Of a stretch of 54,926 nt of DNA, positions 41,447-49,060 are shown piece by piece; the stretch's first letter is position 1, and each line of letters begins with the position of its first letter. The stretch spans positions 1 through 54,926 of the forward strand of contig JAFXYD010000073.1 of assembly GCA_017541995.1 (NCBI GenBank), given 5' to 3'. Position numbers and translations under genes: made by a program. Under the pieces are notes generated by a model, which saw nothing but the letters and a program-made list of their open reading frames with translations, had not been told where the DNA came from and made no database searches. The DNA is from Oscillospiraceae bacterium. GTDB lineage: Bacteria > Bacillota > Clostridia > Oscillospirales > Oscillospiraceae.

Positions 41447-41545
41447 CCAGCGGCGCCTGCGGCGTCGCTGGATTAGCAAGTATAGCATTTTGATAGCAAA
41501 ATGCACTTGTTAGGGGCCATGGCCCCTAAAACCCCAACGGTCAAT
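41447..41545 (+). other. oriT: Putative origin of transfer (oriT) region
   Basis: A non-coding stretch upstream of the mobilisation genes with three inverted repeats: CCAGCGGCGCC...GGCGTCGCTGG (about 41447-41471); CAAGT-ATA-GCATTTTG with CAAAATGC-ACTTG (41477-41509); and a perfect 20-bp palindrome centred on GGGGCCATGGCCCC (41510-41529). Inverted repeats of this kind next to mobC and a MOBP relaxase are the usual look of an oriT. The nick site cannot be fixed by eye. Confidence 0.55.
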
Positions 41546-41564
41546 GCGTCCCAACCTGGGACGC
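41546..41564 (+). promoter_or_regulatory. Palindrome site 2 (GTCCCAACCTGGGAC)
   Basis: GCGTCCCA-ACC-TGGGACGC, 19 bp, right after the putative oriT and just before the DUF7007 gene. No T-run follows. It is the same core as the sites at 37297, 46045, 48171 and 51729. Confidence 0.65.
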
Positions 41565-41587
41565 AATCCATGAAAGGAAGTGAGCTT

Positions 41588-42010
41588 TTGCAGCCCAGCT
41601 ATTCACCCTGGGGCGAGGTCGATTGGAGCGAAACCCTCTGCCCCGGCTTTGAGATGGTGGCCACCCCGAGCCACGGCGGGATCATGGTGGAGCGTACCGC
41701 GGCTATGCGTCTGTCTGCTGCCGCCCGGAAATGCGGCCAATGGGACGGCGGCTATCTCTGCTTTGAGGAAGACTGCGCCGAGAACGTGGTCCTGCGGGAG
41801 CTGCTGGACAAGGATATGTGGCAGATTCCGGAGCGCATCCGTGATCCCGAGGCCTTCGAGGAAGCAATCAATAAAAATATCCGGGAGTACAATCCGGAGT
41901 ATTGGAGCGCAAGACAACGGTGGTACAGGAAACGGGAGCAGGCGAAGCAGACAGAGAAGGAGGCGGGAGGGGCCCCTCGCAAGAGGCCGTTGCCTGCCGC
42001 TGTCAGATAA
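41588..42010 (+). CDS. DUF7007-like element protein
   Basis: A 140-residue protein of the type regularly found just before mobC in Tn1549-like elements: QPSYSPWGEV at the start, SHGGIMV, RKCGQWDGGYLCFEEDC and NPEYWSARQRWY. I prefer TTG 41588 because AAAGGAAG stands seven bases upstream; ATG 41570 has no ribosome site. Function unknown; its constant place suggests a role in relaxosome formation or early transfer, which is inference. Confidence 0.7.
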   Translation: MQPSYSPWGEVDWSETLCPGFEMVATPSHGGIMVERTAAMRLSAAARKCGQWDGGYLCFEEDCAENVVLRELLDKDMWQIPERIRDPEAFEEAINKNIREYNPEYWSARQRWYRKREQAKQTEKEAGGAPRKRPLPAAVR

Positions 42011-42013
42011 GCT

Positions 42014-42322
42014 ATGCGGAACAACGTCAAATCGGTACTGCTTCGACTGGACGCCGCAGAGCTTTCCAAACTGGATGCCTTGGTCCAAACCTCCGGCTTG
42101 AAGCGGGAACAGGTGCTTCGCAAGCTGATCCTGGGCGTCGAGCTTCGCCCTCGCCCACCCGACGCTCTGGGAGATCTCCTGCGAGAGCTGTCCGCCATCG
42201 GCAACAACGTCAATCAGATCGCGTACTGGGCCAATGCCAGACGGGGGATCACAGATGAGCGTATCCGGGAGGCGCAGGAGTTGGTCCGCCAGGCCCTGCG
42301 GCTGATCAAGGAGCGTTTGTAG
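42014..42322 (+). CDS. mobC: Relaxosome accessory protein MobC
   Basis: A 102-residue protein with an N-terminal ribbon-helix-helix-like segment (SVLLRLDAAELSKLDALV) and the MobC core (LRELSAIGNNVNQIAYWAN). It binds oriT and helps the relaxase open the strands. Begins three bases after the previous stop and ends immediately before the relaxase start. Confidence 0.88.
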   Translation: MRNNVKSVLLRLDAAELSKLDALVQTSGLKREQVLRKLILGVELRPRPPDALGDLLRELSAIGNNVNQIAYWANARRGITDERIREAQELVRQALRLIKERL

Positions 42323-43660
42323 GTGGCCTACGACAAGATCATTGCCATCCGCTCCCGGCTGGATCACTGTGTCAGCTACGCGCTGAACCCGGAGAAAACC
42401 GATCTGGCCGCCGCCCTGCGGTACATTGAGAACGAGGAAAAGATCAGCGGCGAACACCGGGTATTTGCAACAGCGCTGAACTGTTCTCTGGAAACAGCCT
42501 TCCGGGAAATGCAGGAAACCAAGCAGCGCTGGGGCAAGCCCGGCGGCGTCCTGGGCTATCACGTCATTCACTCCTACGCCCCCGGAGAAGTGATGCCGGA
42601 GCAGGCCCATGAGATCGGCGTCGAATTTGCCGCTGCCCTGCTGGGCGGCAGCTATGAGGCTGTTGTCTCCACCCACCTGGACCGGGATCATCTGCACTGC
42701 CATATCGTTTTCAACTCAGTCTCCCTGCTGGATGGACGGAAGTACCGAAGCAACAAAAAGACCTACTATGAGGAGCTGCGCGGGCTTTCCAATGAGATCA
42801 ACCGGAAGCACGGTCTGTCCGTGATTGAGACAAACGGAAGCGGAGAAGCCTATGCGGAATGGCAAGCCCAGGCCCAGGGCAAGCCCACGATCCGGGGCAT
42901 GATCCGTAAGGACATTGACGACGCGCTTGCCCAAGCCTTTACCCTGCATTCGCTCCTGTCTATTCTGCAAAAGCAGGGCTACACCATAAAAATCGGTCCA
43001 AAGCTCCGGCATACGGCAATCCGCCCACCGGGGGGCACAAGGTTTATCCGGCTGGACAGTCTGGGCGAAGGCTACACCGAGGCCGAGATCATCCAGCGGC
43101 TGAAAGCGGTCCGAGGCGGTACGCCTCCAAAGCAGACACCAGCAGAGAAAGCTCCTACAGTATTTCTTCCGCGGGGGAAATGCAGATATGTGCGAAAACC
43201 CACGCATCCCTTCCGGCGAAAGCCGGGCAGTCTGCGTGGGCTGTATTTCTACTATCTGCATTTGCTGGGAAAAGACCGGCCTATGAGAAGGCCGCCGTCC
43301 TTCGCCCTGCGGAAAGAGATCATCCGGCTGGAGCGATACCAAAAGCAGTTTCAGCTTTTGCGGGAATACCGCATCGACAGCGCTGCCCAGCTTGATGTGC
43401 TTCATTCTGCCCTGCAAGCCCAGATCGACGCCCTGACAGAGCGGCGCGGATTGTTCTACCGGGAGAAGCGCAGAGGAGCGGACGCCTCGGAGCAAATCGC
43501 CGCACTGACCGCAGCGCTGCGTGTCTGGAGAAAAAAGCTCCGACTGTGTGAACAGATTGCAGATACACTTCCGCAGCTCTCCCTGTCAGCGAAGCAAACC
43601 GACGATCCTGCCAAGCAGAACACGCCGTGTCCCGATCATCCGAAGAGCTTTGCGAGATAG
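42323..43660 (+). CDS. MOBP-type relaxase (MobA/VirD2 family)
   Basis: A 445-residue conjugative relaxase that nicks oriT and pilots the strand. The catalytic Tyr is probably Tyr19 in SYALNPEKT, and the metal-binding histidine motif is HLDRDHLHCH (118-127). A helical C-terminal part (about 330-430) may contact the coupling protein. The start is GTG 42323, directly after the mobC stop. The last 25 bases overlap the end of the convergent toxin gene. Confidence 0.92.
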   Translation: MAYDKIIAIRSRLDHCVSYALNPEKTDLAAALRYIENEEKISGEHRVFATALNCSLETAFREMQETKQRWGKPGGVLGYHVIHSYAPGEVMPEQAHEIGVEFAAALLGGSYEAVVSTHLDRDHLHCHIVFNSVSLLDGRKYRSNKKTYYEELRGLSNEINRKHGLSVIETNGSGEAYAEWQAQAQGKPTIRGMIRKDIDDALAQAFTLHSLLSILQKQGYTIKIGPKLRHTAIRPPGGTRFIRLDSLGEGYTEAEIIQRLKAVRGGTPPKQTPAEKAPTVFLPRGKCRYVRKPTHPFRRKPGSLRGLYFYYLHLLGKDRPMRRPPSFALRKEIIRLERYQKQFQLLREYRIDSAAQLDVLHSALQAQIDALTERRGLFYREKRRGADASEQIAALTAALRVWRKKLRLCEQIADTLPQLSLSAKQTDDPAKQNTPCPDHPKSFAR

Positions 43661-43944
43661 TCCGTTCTGCCATCCAGAATGCGGACGATCTCGATGTGTT
43701 CCGCTTCTATCAGGTAGAACACAAGCTGCTTTGACACCACCAAAAAACGATAATCCACTTCGATCCCGTCGTATTTGCTGCTCAGGGGCGTCCCCATAAA
43801 GGGATTGTCTTTCAATAGAGAGACGCTGTGCAGGACCTTCCGGCTGAGGGAATCCGCCGCAGCTGGATTGTGCAGCTTGTTCCGCAGATAGCCGCAGGTA
43901 AGCTCCAGATCCTGAAGGGCCGCTGGTCTGTATTTGATCTTCAT
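43636..43944 (-). CDS. RelE/ParE-family toxin
   Basis: A 102-residue toxin: KIKYRPAALQDLELTCGYL at the N-terminus and a conserved core DYRFLVVSKQLVFYLI before EIVRILDGRTDYL, typical of the RelE/ParE fold. It would cleave ribosome-bound mRNA or poison gyrase; the family branch is uncertain. ATG overlaps the antitoxin stop by four bases. Its 3' end overlaps the relaxase 3' end, so the two mRNAs are antisense there. Confidence 0.85.
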   Translation of the reverse strand: MKIKYRPAALQDLELTCGYLRNKLHNPAAADSLSRKVLHSVSLLKDNPFMGTPLSSKYDGIEVDYRFLVVSKQLVFYLIEAEHIEIVRILDGRTDYLAKLFG

Positions 43945-44246
43945 TCCGGCGTTACCCCAAATCTACGGTAAGCTTCCTCTTCCTCAATCAGCTCTCCGGA
44001 CTTCCGGCCCGCGTCCAGCTCCGCCATCAGCCGCTTCATGGCCTCGGCTCTGACGTATTCGGCGTTGTCCGACGTTACCGGAAACGGGAAGCCCCCGGCG
44101 TTCAGCGACTGCTGGATAAAAATGTTGATGGCCTGGGTGAAGCTGATGCCGCTTTTTGCATAGACAGCCTCCACCTCAGACCGAACCTGCGGATTGATGC
44201 GGAAATGATAACTGTCCGTCTTCGGCGCGGTCACGATGTTTTCCAT
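43941..44246 (-). CDS. RelB/DinJ-family antitoxin
   Basis: A 101-residue antitoxin with a RelB/DinJ ribbon-helix-helix N-terminus (SYHFRINPQVRSEVEAVYAK and FTQAINIFIQQSL) and a toxin-binding acidic C-terminus (ELIEEEEAYRRFG). I chose ATG 44246, after GGGAGGG; an upstream ATG at 44276 lies in the promoter. It is the first gene of the toxin-antitoxin operon and probably represses it. Confidence 0.85.
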   Translation of the reverse strand: MENIVTAPKTDSYHFRINPQVRSEVEAVYAKSGISFTQAINIFIQQSLNAGGFPFPVTSDNAEYVRAEAMKRLMAELDAGRKSGELIEEEEAYRRFGVTPE

Positions 44247-44276
44247 CCCAAATCCCTCCCATTCCTTGATACCCAT

Positions 44277-44304
44277 ATTATATCATAGAAAACGGCAAAG
44301 TCAA
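44277..44304 (-). promoter_or_regulatory. Promoter of the toxin-antitoxin operon
   Basis: On the minus strand TTGACT (44299-44304) and TATAAT (44277-44282) with a 16-bp spacer, about 30 bp before the antitoxin start. Confidence 0.75.
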
Positions 44305-44348
44305 TAGATGTAGCACAATGTTCCACAAATATAAGGAGGTGAACCAAA

Positions 44349-44933
44349 ATGGACGCAAGCACTGAGGTCGCTGACCTTGTGGTAAAGGAAAGCGTCCAGG
44401 TTGCCGAAGGCGCGTTGAAAATTGCCGGAAGCAGCCTGAAAAACATTGCCGCCCTGCTCCTGGCTCTGGCGAAGCAGGACGCGAAGGTGGTCGGCAAGAC
44501 CACCGCCAAGCGGCTGGCCCGCGATCCCAACGCGGCCATCGTCGTGCAGATTCCAGAAGCCGACAAGTCCAGATTCCGCAGGCTGGCGAAGAAGTTCGGC
44601 GTTCTGTATTTCATTGCCCAGAAAAAGGGCAATCAAAGCGGCGTGATCAACGTCGTCTCCAATGAAAACTACGCTGCCCAGCTCAACGCCATCATGCAGG
44701 AGCTGGGCTATCCGCTTCCCGAGAAGCCGGTGGAAACGGCAAAAAAAGCGACGCCCCGTACTCAGTCCGAGAGATCCTCGCCAGAGCGAAGGAATGGCTC
44801 GACACCGAGGACGGGGACACAGACCAGTGATGCCCCTGAAAAGCCCTCCGTCCGGAAGCGGCTGGAGGCGCTGAAGCAGGCTTCCGACAAGATGAAGAAC
44901 GGCCCGGAACGGGAAAAGGAACACACACGTTAA
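44349..44933 (+). CDS. PcfB/DUF3801-family conjugation protein
   Basis: A 194-residue protein of the PcfB/DUF3801 family, whose enterococcal member PcfB is a relaxosome-coupling adaptor. The N-terminal helix region (1-45) is amphipathic, the core has IVVQIPEADKSRFRRLAKKFGVLYF and the GVINVV strand, and the C-terminal 60 residues are charged and disordered. Strong site AAGGAGG before ATG 44349. Divergent from the toxin-antitoxin promoter. Confidence 0.82.
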   Translation: MDASTEVADLVVKESVQVAEGALKIAGSSLKNIAALLLALAKQDAKVVGKTTAKRLARDPNAAIVVQIPEADKSRFRRLAKKFGVLYFIAQKKGNQSGVINVVSNENYAAQLNAIMQELGYPLPEKPVETAKKATPRTQSERSSPERRNGSTPRTGTQTSDAPEKPSVRKRLEALKQASDKMKNGPEREKEHTR

Positions 44934-44943
44934 GGAGGAACCT

Positions 44944-45813
44944 ATGGCTAATTTAGCAGAACTGATTTCCCAAAAAACCCAGAAGGATGAACAGTGGAAG
45001 GCAGAAAAGGCAGCCGAGCGTGAGAACGCCGTCGCCATGCAGGACACCGGTATTTCCCTGATTGCCAGCGACCCGGACGCCTACGCCCGCTATCTGGATA
45101 TGCAGGGCGTCAATTATATGTACAGCCCCGGCAACATTGCCCTGGCTATGGTCCAGAACCCGGAGCTGAGCGTCATCGGCACGAAGGACCGCTGGCGCAC
45201 CCTCAACCGCAGTATCCGCGACGGCGAGCAGGAGAAGGGCGTCCAGATTTTCGCCCGGTCTCCGCTGGGCAAGGGCTACAGTCTCGCATACGCCTACGAC
45301 ATTACCCAGACCGCCGGGCGGGAGCTTCGGCAGCCCCATCTGGAGGACGATTCGCCCCAGATGGCTTCCGCGCTGAGCGTCCTGCTCAACTACTCCGTCG
45401 TCCCCATCAAGACCGACGATCAGATGGGGGAAGCGGCCTACTACGATCCGAACCGCATGGAGCTCTATGTGAATCCCAACGTGGCGGATCACACGGCCTT
45501 TGCAGCCATCGCCGCCGAAATCGCCCATGTGCGCTTCCATTCCAAGGGCGCCAACAGCGGTTACTCCCGAGATGACTATGAGCTGGACGCCCAATCGGTC
45601 TCCTATCTGCTCTGCAAGCGCTTCGGCGTCGAATGCGAAATGCCCGAGCTGTCCGGCCTTTTGGCGCTGTATCAGGGCTGGTCCCCCCAGGAGATCCGGC
45701 AGGCCCTGGATGCCGTGCAGGACATGAGCAAGCAGATCGGCGGCTCCATCGACAAGGCGATCTCGCCCCAGCAGCACATGCGGGGCCAGGCCCTGCGGCG
45801 GCCCGCCAGGTAA
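44944..45813 (+). CDS. Degenerate zincin-like (ArdC-related) element protein
   Basis: A 289-residue protein whose C-terminal half is related to the metallopeptidase domain of the ArdC-like protein at 39558: AAEIAHVRFH lines up with VHEIAHAKLH and LDAQSVSYLLCKRFGVE with VEAESVAYVVCQYIGLD. The first zinc His is Ala here and the distal Glu is replaced, so zinc binding and catalysis are probably lost. The N-terminal half (about 40-140) resembles the ssDNA-binding part. ATG 44944 after AAGGAGG, 10 bp after the DUF3801 gene. Confidence 0.7.
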   Translation: MANLAELISQKTQKDEQWKAEKAAERENAVAMQDTGISLIASDPDAYARYLDMQGVNYMYSPGNIALAMVQNPELSVIGTKDRWRTLNRSIRDGEQEKGVQIFARSPLGKGYSLAYAYDITQTAGRELRQPHLEDDSPQMASALSVLLNYSVVPIKTDDQMGEAAYYDPNRMELYVNPNVADHTAFAAIAAEIAHVRFHSKGANSGYSRDDYELDAQSVSYLLCKRFGVECEMPELSGLLALYQGWSPQEIRQALDAVQDMSKQIGGSIDKAISPQQHMRGQALRRPAR

Positions 45814-45836
45814 AGCCTCGGCGCAAAACCCGGAAA

Positions 45837-46032
45837 GCGGGGTGTGTCCCCCTTTGACAGTATATGCCGGCAGCCACCGGCAGTAAAGGCGCCGACCAGT
45901 TTGCGAACTGGTCGGGCCTTGACAGCCGGCGTCCGCCGGCATGGGCCTCAAACAAGGGGATCACACCCCTGCTCTGCCCGGGCGGGCGGAGCAGCAATCA
46001 TGGGGGCGGGTGCGGATTTCGTACCCGTCCCC
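45837..46032 (+). ncRNA. Structured RNA candidate before virD4
   Basis: A 196-nt non-coding stretch with five nested or consecutive stems. A long-range helix GGGGTGTGTCCCC (45839-45851) pairs with GGGGA-T-CACACCCC (45956-45969) and closes a domain with three hairpins: GCCGG/CCGGC (45866-45881), a roughly 15-bp hairpin around GACCAGTT-TGCG-AACTGGTC (45886-45920) and GCCGGC-GTCC-GCCGGC (45925-45940). Two further hairpins follow, GCTCTGCCC/GGGCGGAGC (45971-45992) and GGGGGCGGGT/ACCCGTCCCC (about 46003-46032). It could be a cis-regulator or a trans-acting RNA. Confidence 0.6.
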
Positions 46033-46044
46033 GGCATGAAATGC

Positions 46045-46059
46045 GTCCCAAGCTGGGAC
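46045..46059 (+). promoter_or_regulatory. Palindrome site 3 (GTCCCAAGCTGGGAC)
   Basis: The 15-bp palindrome lies 9 bp before the likely virD4 start, between the structured region and the ribosome site. If bound by a protein or folded in RNA it would sit next to virD4 translation initiation. Confidence 0.65.
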
Positions 46060-46068
46060 AGAAAAGAG

Positions 46069-47838
46069 GTGCTGCCTATCCGTCAACGAAACTCCTTCCG
46101 GAAACAGTTCCCGGCCTATGCCGTGTTTTCCGTTTTTGTCCTCTGGCTCGGAGCCCTGGCCGCCGCCGCCTACACGGAGGGAATGAATCTGTTGTCCTTT
46201 CTGCAGGCGTTTTCCGCGCAGCTCTCCCGGCCCTTCGCTCTGAACTGGACCCCGCACAGTTTGAAGTTCCTCGTCGGAGCAATGGGGCTCTATGTCGCAG
46301 TAGTTGCTTTCTTCTGCGTCACAAAAGAGAACCGTCGTCCCGGCGAGGAACACGGCTCCGCTCACTGGGGCAGCGCAAAAGCGCTCTGCCGGAAATACCG
46401 GGACAAGGACGAGACAAAGAACGTCATTTTGACCGAGCACGTAAAAATGAGTCTGAACAGCCGATTACACCTGCGAAATCTCTTACAGGTAATTGTCGGC
46501 GGCTCTGGCTCCGGCAAGTCCCGGTATGTAGTCAAGCCCAATGTGATACTTGCCAACTCCAGCTACATTGTTACGGACCCCAAGGGCGAGCTGCTGCGCT
46601 CCTGCGGTTCCTTGCTCTTGCAGGAGGGCTACACGCTGCGGGTCTTTGACCTGATCGACCCGGAAAACTCCAACTGCTTCAATCCATTCCGCTATATCCG
46701 CAAGGACAGCGACGTGTTCCGGCTGATCGACAACTTCATCAAGAACACGACCCCGAAGAACGCCCAGCAAACGGACCCCTTCTGGGAAAAATCCGAAATC
46801 GCCCTGGACGCATCCATCATGCTCTATCTGCGGCACGAAGCACCGGAACGGGAGCAGACGATGGAAATGGTGCTGACCATGATCGAATACGGTGGGGCCA
46901 AGGAGGAGGACGACGATTACAAGTCTCCCCTCGATCTGCTCTTTGAAGCGTTGGAGGAGGAAAAGCCAAACCATATCGCGGTCCGCCAGTATCACATCTT
47001 CAAGCAGGCAGCAGGCAAGACGGCGAAATCCATCCTTGTGGGGGCCGCTGTCCGGCTCACCGCCTTCACTCTGCCGGAGATCCAGCGCATCACGGATACC
47101 GACGATATGGAGATCAGCCAGTTGGGAGAACGGAAGCAGGCTATTTTCTGCATCATCCCGGACAGCAACGACGCCAGCTTGAACTTCCTGGTGGGTCTGC
47201 TCTACACCTGCGCGTTTCAGGAGCTTTATTACCAGGCGGACAAGGTACACGGCGGCGGGCTCCCGATCCCGGTGCGGCTGATGTTCGACGAGTTTGCCAA
47301 CGTCGCCCTTCCGGACGGCTACGCCAGATTGCAGGCCACCATGCGGAGCCGGAACATCATGGCGACCATCATCCTGCAAAACATCTCCCAGCTTAAAGAA
47401 CTGTTCAAGGACAGCTGGGAGGGTATCATCGGCAACGCGGACGCCTTCCTGTACCTGGGCGGAAACGAGCAATCTACCCACAAATACATTTCCGAGCTGC
47501 TGGGCAAGGAGACGATTGATACCCTGTCCACCAGCCAGAGCAAGGGCAGAAACGGATCGTACAGCAAAAACCGGCAGCAGACTGGCCGGGAGCTGATGAC
47601 CCCGGACGAGGTACGGATGCTGGACAACCGGAATGCGATCCTGCTCCTGCGGGGTGAGCCGCCGGTCATTGACCAAAAGTACAATTTGATGAAGCATCCC
47701 AACATCAAACGCACCGAGGACGGCGGTGCGGCCCCTTACCATCACAGCCCGGTCTGTCTCTATGAAGCGGACGATCTTGACTTCTCCTTTACCACACTTG
47801 ACGAACTGGACATCATTGATATGGAGGACCCCGAATGA
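46069..47838 (+). CDS. virD4: VirD4/TraG-type conjugative coupling ATPase
   Basis: A 589-residue coupling protein that links the relaxosome to the transfer channel. Two N-terminal membrane segments lie at about 17-36 and 66-84, Walker A GGSGSGKS at 144-151 and Walker B with following motif in RLMFDEFANVALPDG. The start is unsure: GTG 46069 directly follows AAAAGAG, while ATG 46036 has no ribosome site and would put palindrome site 3 inside the gene. The stop overlaps the next start by four bases. Confidence 0.88.
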   Translation: MLPIRQRNSFRKQFPAYAVFSVFVLWLGALAAAAYTEGMNLLSFLQAFSAQLSRPFALNWTPHSLKFLVGAMGLYVAVVAFFCVTKENRRPGEEHGSAHWGSAKALCRKYRDKDETKNVILTEHVKMSLNSRLHLRNLLQVIVGGSGSGKSRYVVKPNVILANSSYIVTDPKGELLRSCGSLLLQEGYTLRVFDLIDPENSNCFNPFRYIRKDSDVFRLIDNFIKNTTPKNAQQTDPFWEKSEIALDASIMLYLRHEAPEREQTMEMVLTMIEYGGAKEEDDDYKSPLDLLFEALEEEKPNHIAVRQYHIFKQAAGKTAKSILVGAAVRLTAFTLPEIQRITDTDDMEISQLGERKQAIFCIIPDSNDASLNFLVGLLYTCAFQELYYQADKVHGGGLPIPVRLMFDEFANVALPDGYARLQATMRSRNIMATIILQNISQLKELFKDSWEGIIGNADAFLYLGGNEQSTHKYISELLGKETIDTLSTSQSKGRNGSYSKNRQQTGRELMTPDEVRMLDNRNAILLLRGEPPVIDQKYNLMKHPNIKRTEDGGAAPYHHSPVCLYEADDLDFSFTTLDELDIIDMEDPE

Positions 47839-48167
47839 AACAAACGAAGAAAACCAAAAACAACTGCAAACAATCCATCCGGCTGTTGGGCGCTTGGGCG
47901 GCCCTGGTGCTCTGCGCCGCGACACTGCCAACTGCGGCCTATGCCGCCGGAGGCGACCCTCTGAGCGTCGTCAACAATCTGTCCGATTTCATCTTTGCCG
48001 CGATCCGTGCCATTGGCATTATCATCCTGGGCTGGGGCGTGGTGCAGGTGGGCATGAGCGTCCAGAGCCACGACGCCAGCCAGCGAACCCAGGGCTTCCT
48101 GTGTCTGTTCGGCGGCCTGCTGATTACCTTTGCCAAAGACATTCTGACCCTGATCGGCGCGATCTGA
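47835..48167 (+). CDS. VirB2/TrbC-like (Maff2-type) pilin subunit
   Basis: A 110-residue small membrane protein: basic N-terminus, first hydrophobic segment (about 17-37) with a possible signal-peptidase site at AYA-AGG, then two hydrophobic segments (about 52-73 and 85-107) separated by a short polar turn. This is the layout of VirB2/TrbC pilins. It may line the channel or form a short surface appendage. ATG overlaps the virD4 stop. Palindrome site 4 follows three bases after its stop. Confidence 0.72.
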   Translation: MKQTKKTKNNCKQSIRLLGAWAALVLCAATLPTAAYAAGGDPLSVVNNLSDFIFAAIRAIGIIILGWGVVQVGMSVQSHDASQRTQGFLCLFGGLLITFAKDILTLIGAI

Positions 48168-48170
48168 GCT

Positions 48171-48185
48171 GTCCCAACTTGGGAC
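48171..48185 (+). promoter_or_regulatory. Palindrome site 4 (GTCCCAACTTGGGAC)
   Basis: Perfect 17-bp palindrome including flanks (TGTCCCAACTTGGGACA, 48170-48186), between the pilin stop and the virB6-like start. No T-run follows. Confidence 0.7.
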
Positions 48186-48202
48186 AAATAACAGGAAGGA
48201 AG

Positions 48203-49042
48203 GTGGAGCCAAACTGGATCATTGATTTACTCGAATCCGCCCTTCAAATCTGGACGGACAAACTCTCCGAAATCTGGAGTCTGCTGACGCAGACGCCCCA
48301 GAGCTTCCGGGGCGGCAGCATTTGGGGCGCGGTCTCCAATATCAGCGGGGCTTTGACCGGCATCGGCTACGGTCTGCTGGTGCTGTTCTTTGCCATGGGC
48401 GTCTTCTCCTCGGCGTCGTCCTTCCGGGAAATGCAGAGGCCGGAGTTCGCGCTGCGCTTCTTCATTCGCTTTGCCGCAGCCAAGATCATGGTGGGTCACG
48501 CTATGGAGATCATGCTCGCGGTGTTTGAGATCGTGGGCGGCGTTGTCTCCGCTGCCATGAACAGTATCGCAGGCGGTGTCAGCTCGGCGGCGCATCTTCC
48601 CGCGGAGATCGTTGCCGCCATCGACGATCTGAGCTTTCTGGAATCCATACCGCTCTGGCTGGTCTCGCTCCTGGGAACGCTGCTTATCACAGTCTTGTCC
48701 TTTGTGCTGATCCTGACGGTATATGGGCGGTTTTTCCGGCTCTACGTCTATACCGCCGTCGCGCCGCTTCCCATGGCCGCCTTTGCCGGAGAGGAATCAT
48801 CCCAGCACGGCAAGGCGTTTCTGAAATCCTACACCGGGGTCTGCGTTGAGGGCGTCGTCATCGTGCTGGCCTGCATGATCTACAACACATTTCTTTCCGG
48901 CAGCGCCTATACCGTGGATGCCACAGCCTCGGCCGTGACCATGTGCTGGGAATACTTGGGGGAAACGGTATTCAATATGCTGATCCTGGTGGGATTGGTC
49001 CGAGGCGCTTCCAGAATTGCAAAGGAGATGTTTGGATTATAA
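48203..49042 (+). CDS. VirB6/TrbL-like channel protein
   Basis: A 279-residue polytopic membrane protein with about six hydrophobic segments (for example GLLVLFFAMGVF, IPLWLVSLLGTLLITVLSFVLIL and VVIVLACMIYNTFL). It corresponds to the CD0411/TrbL-type protein found between the pilin and PrgI genes in Tn1549-like elements, a likely inner-membrane channel part. The best start is GTG 48203, six bases after AGGA; no ATG is available. Confidence 0.78.
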   Translation: MEPNWIIDLLESALQIWTDKLSEIWSLLTQTPQSFRGGSIWGAVSNISGALTGIGYGLLVLFFAMGVFSSASSFREMQRPEFALRFFIRFAAAKIMVGHAMEIMLAVFEIVGGVVSAAMNSIAGGVSSAAHLPAEIVAAIDDLSFLESIPLWLVSLLGTLLITVLSFVLILTVYGRFFRLYVYTAVAPLPMAAFAGEESSQHGKAFLKSYTGVCVEGVVIVLACMIYNTFLSGSAYTVDATASAVTMCWEYLGETVFNMLILVGLVRGASRIAKEMFGL

Positions 49043-49060
49043 CGAAAGAGGTGAGGAGTT

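Noticed and set aside
41447-41529. Plain terminator after the gene ending at 41444
   Set aside because: None of the three stems is followed by a T-run, and their position before the mobilisation genes fits oriT better.
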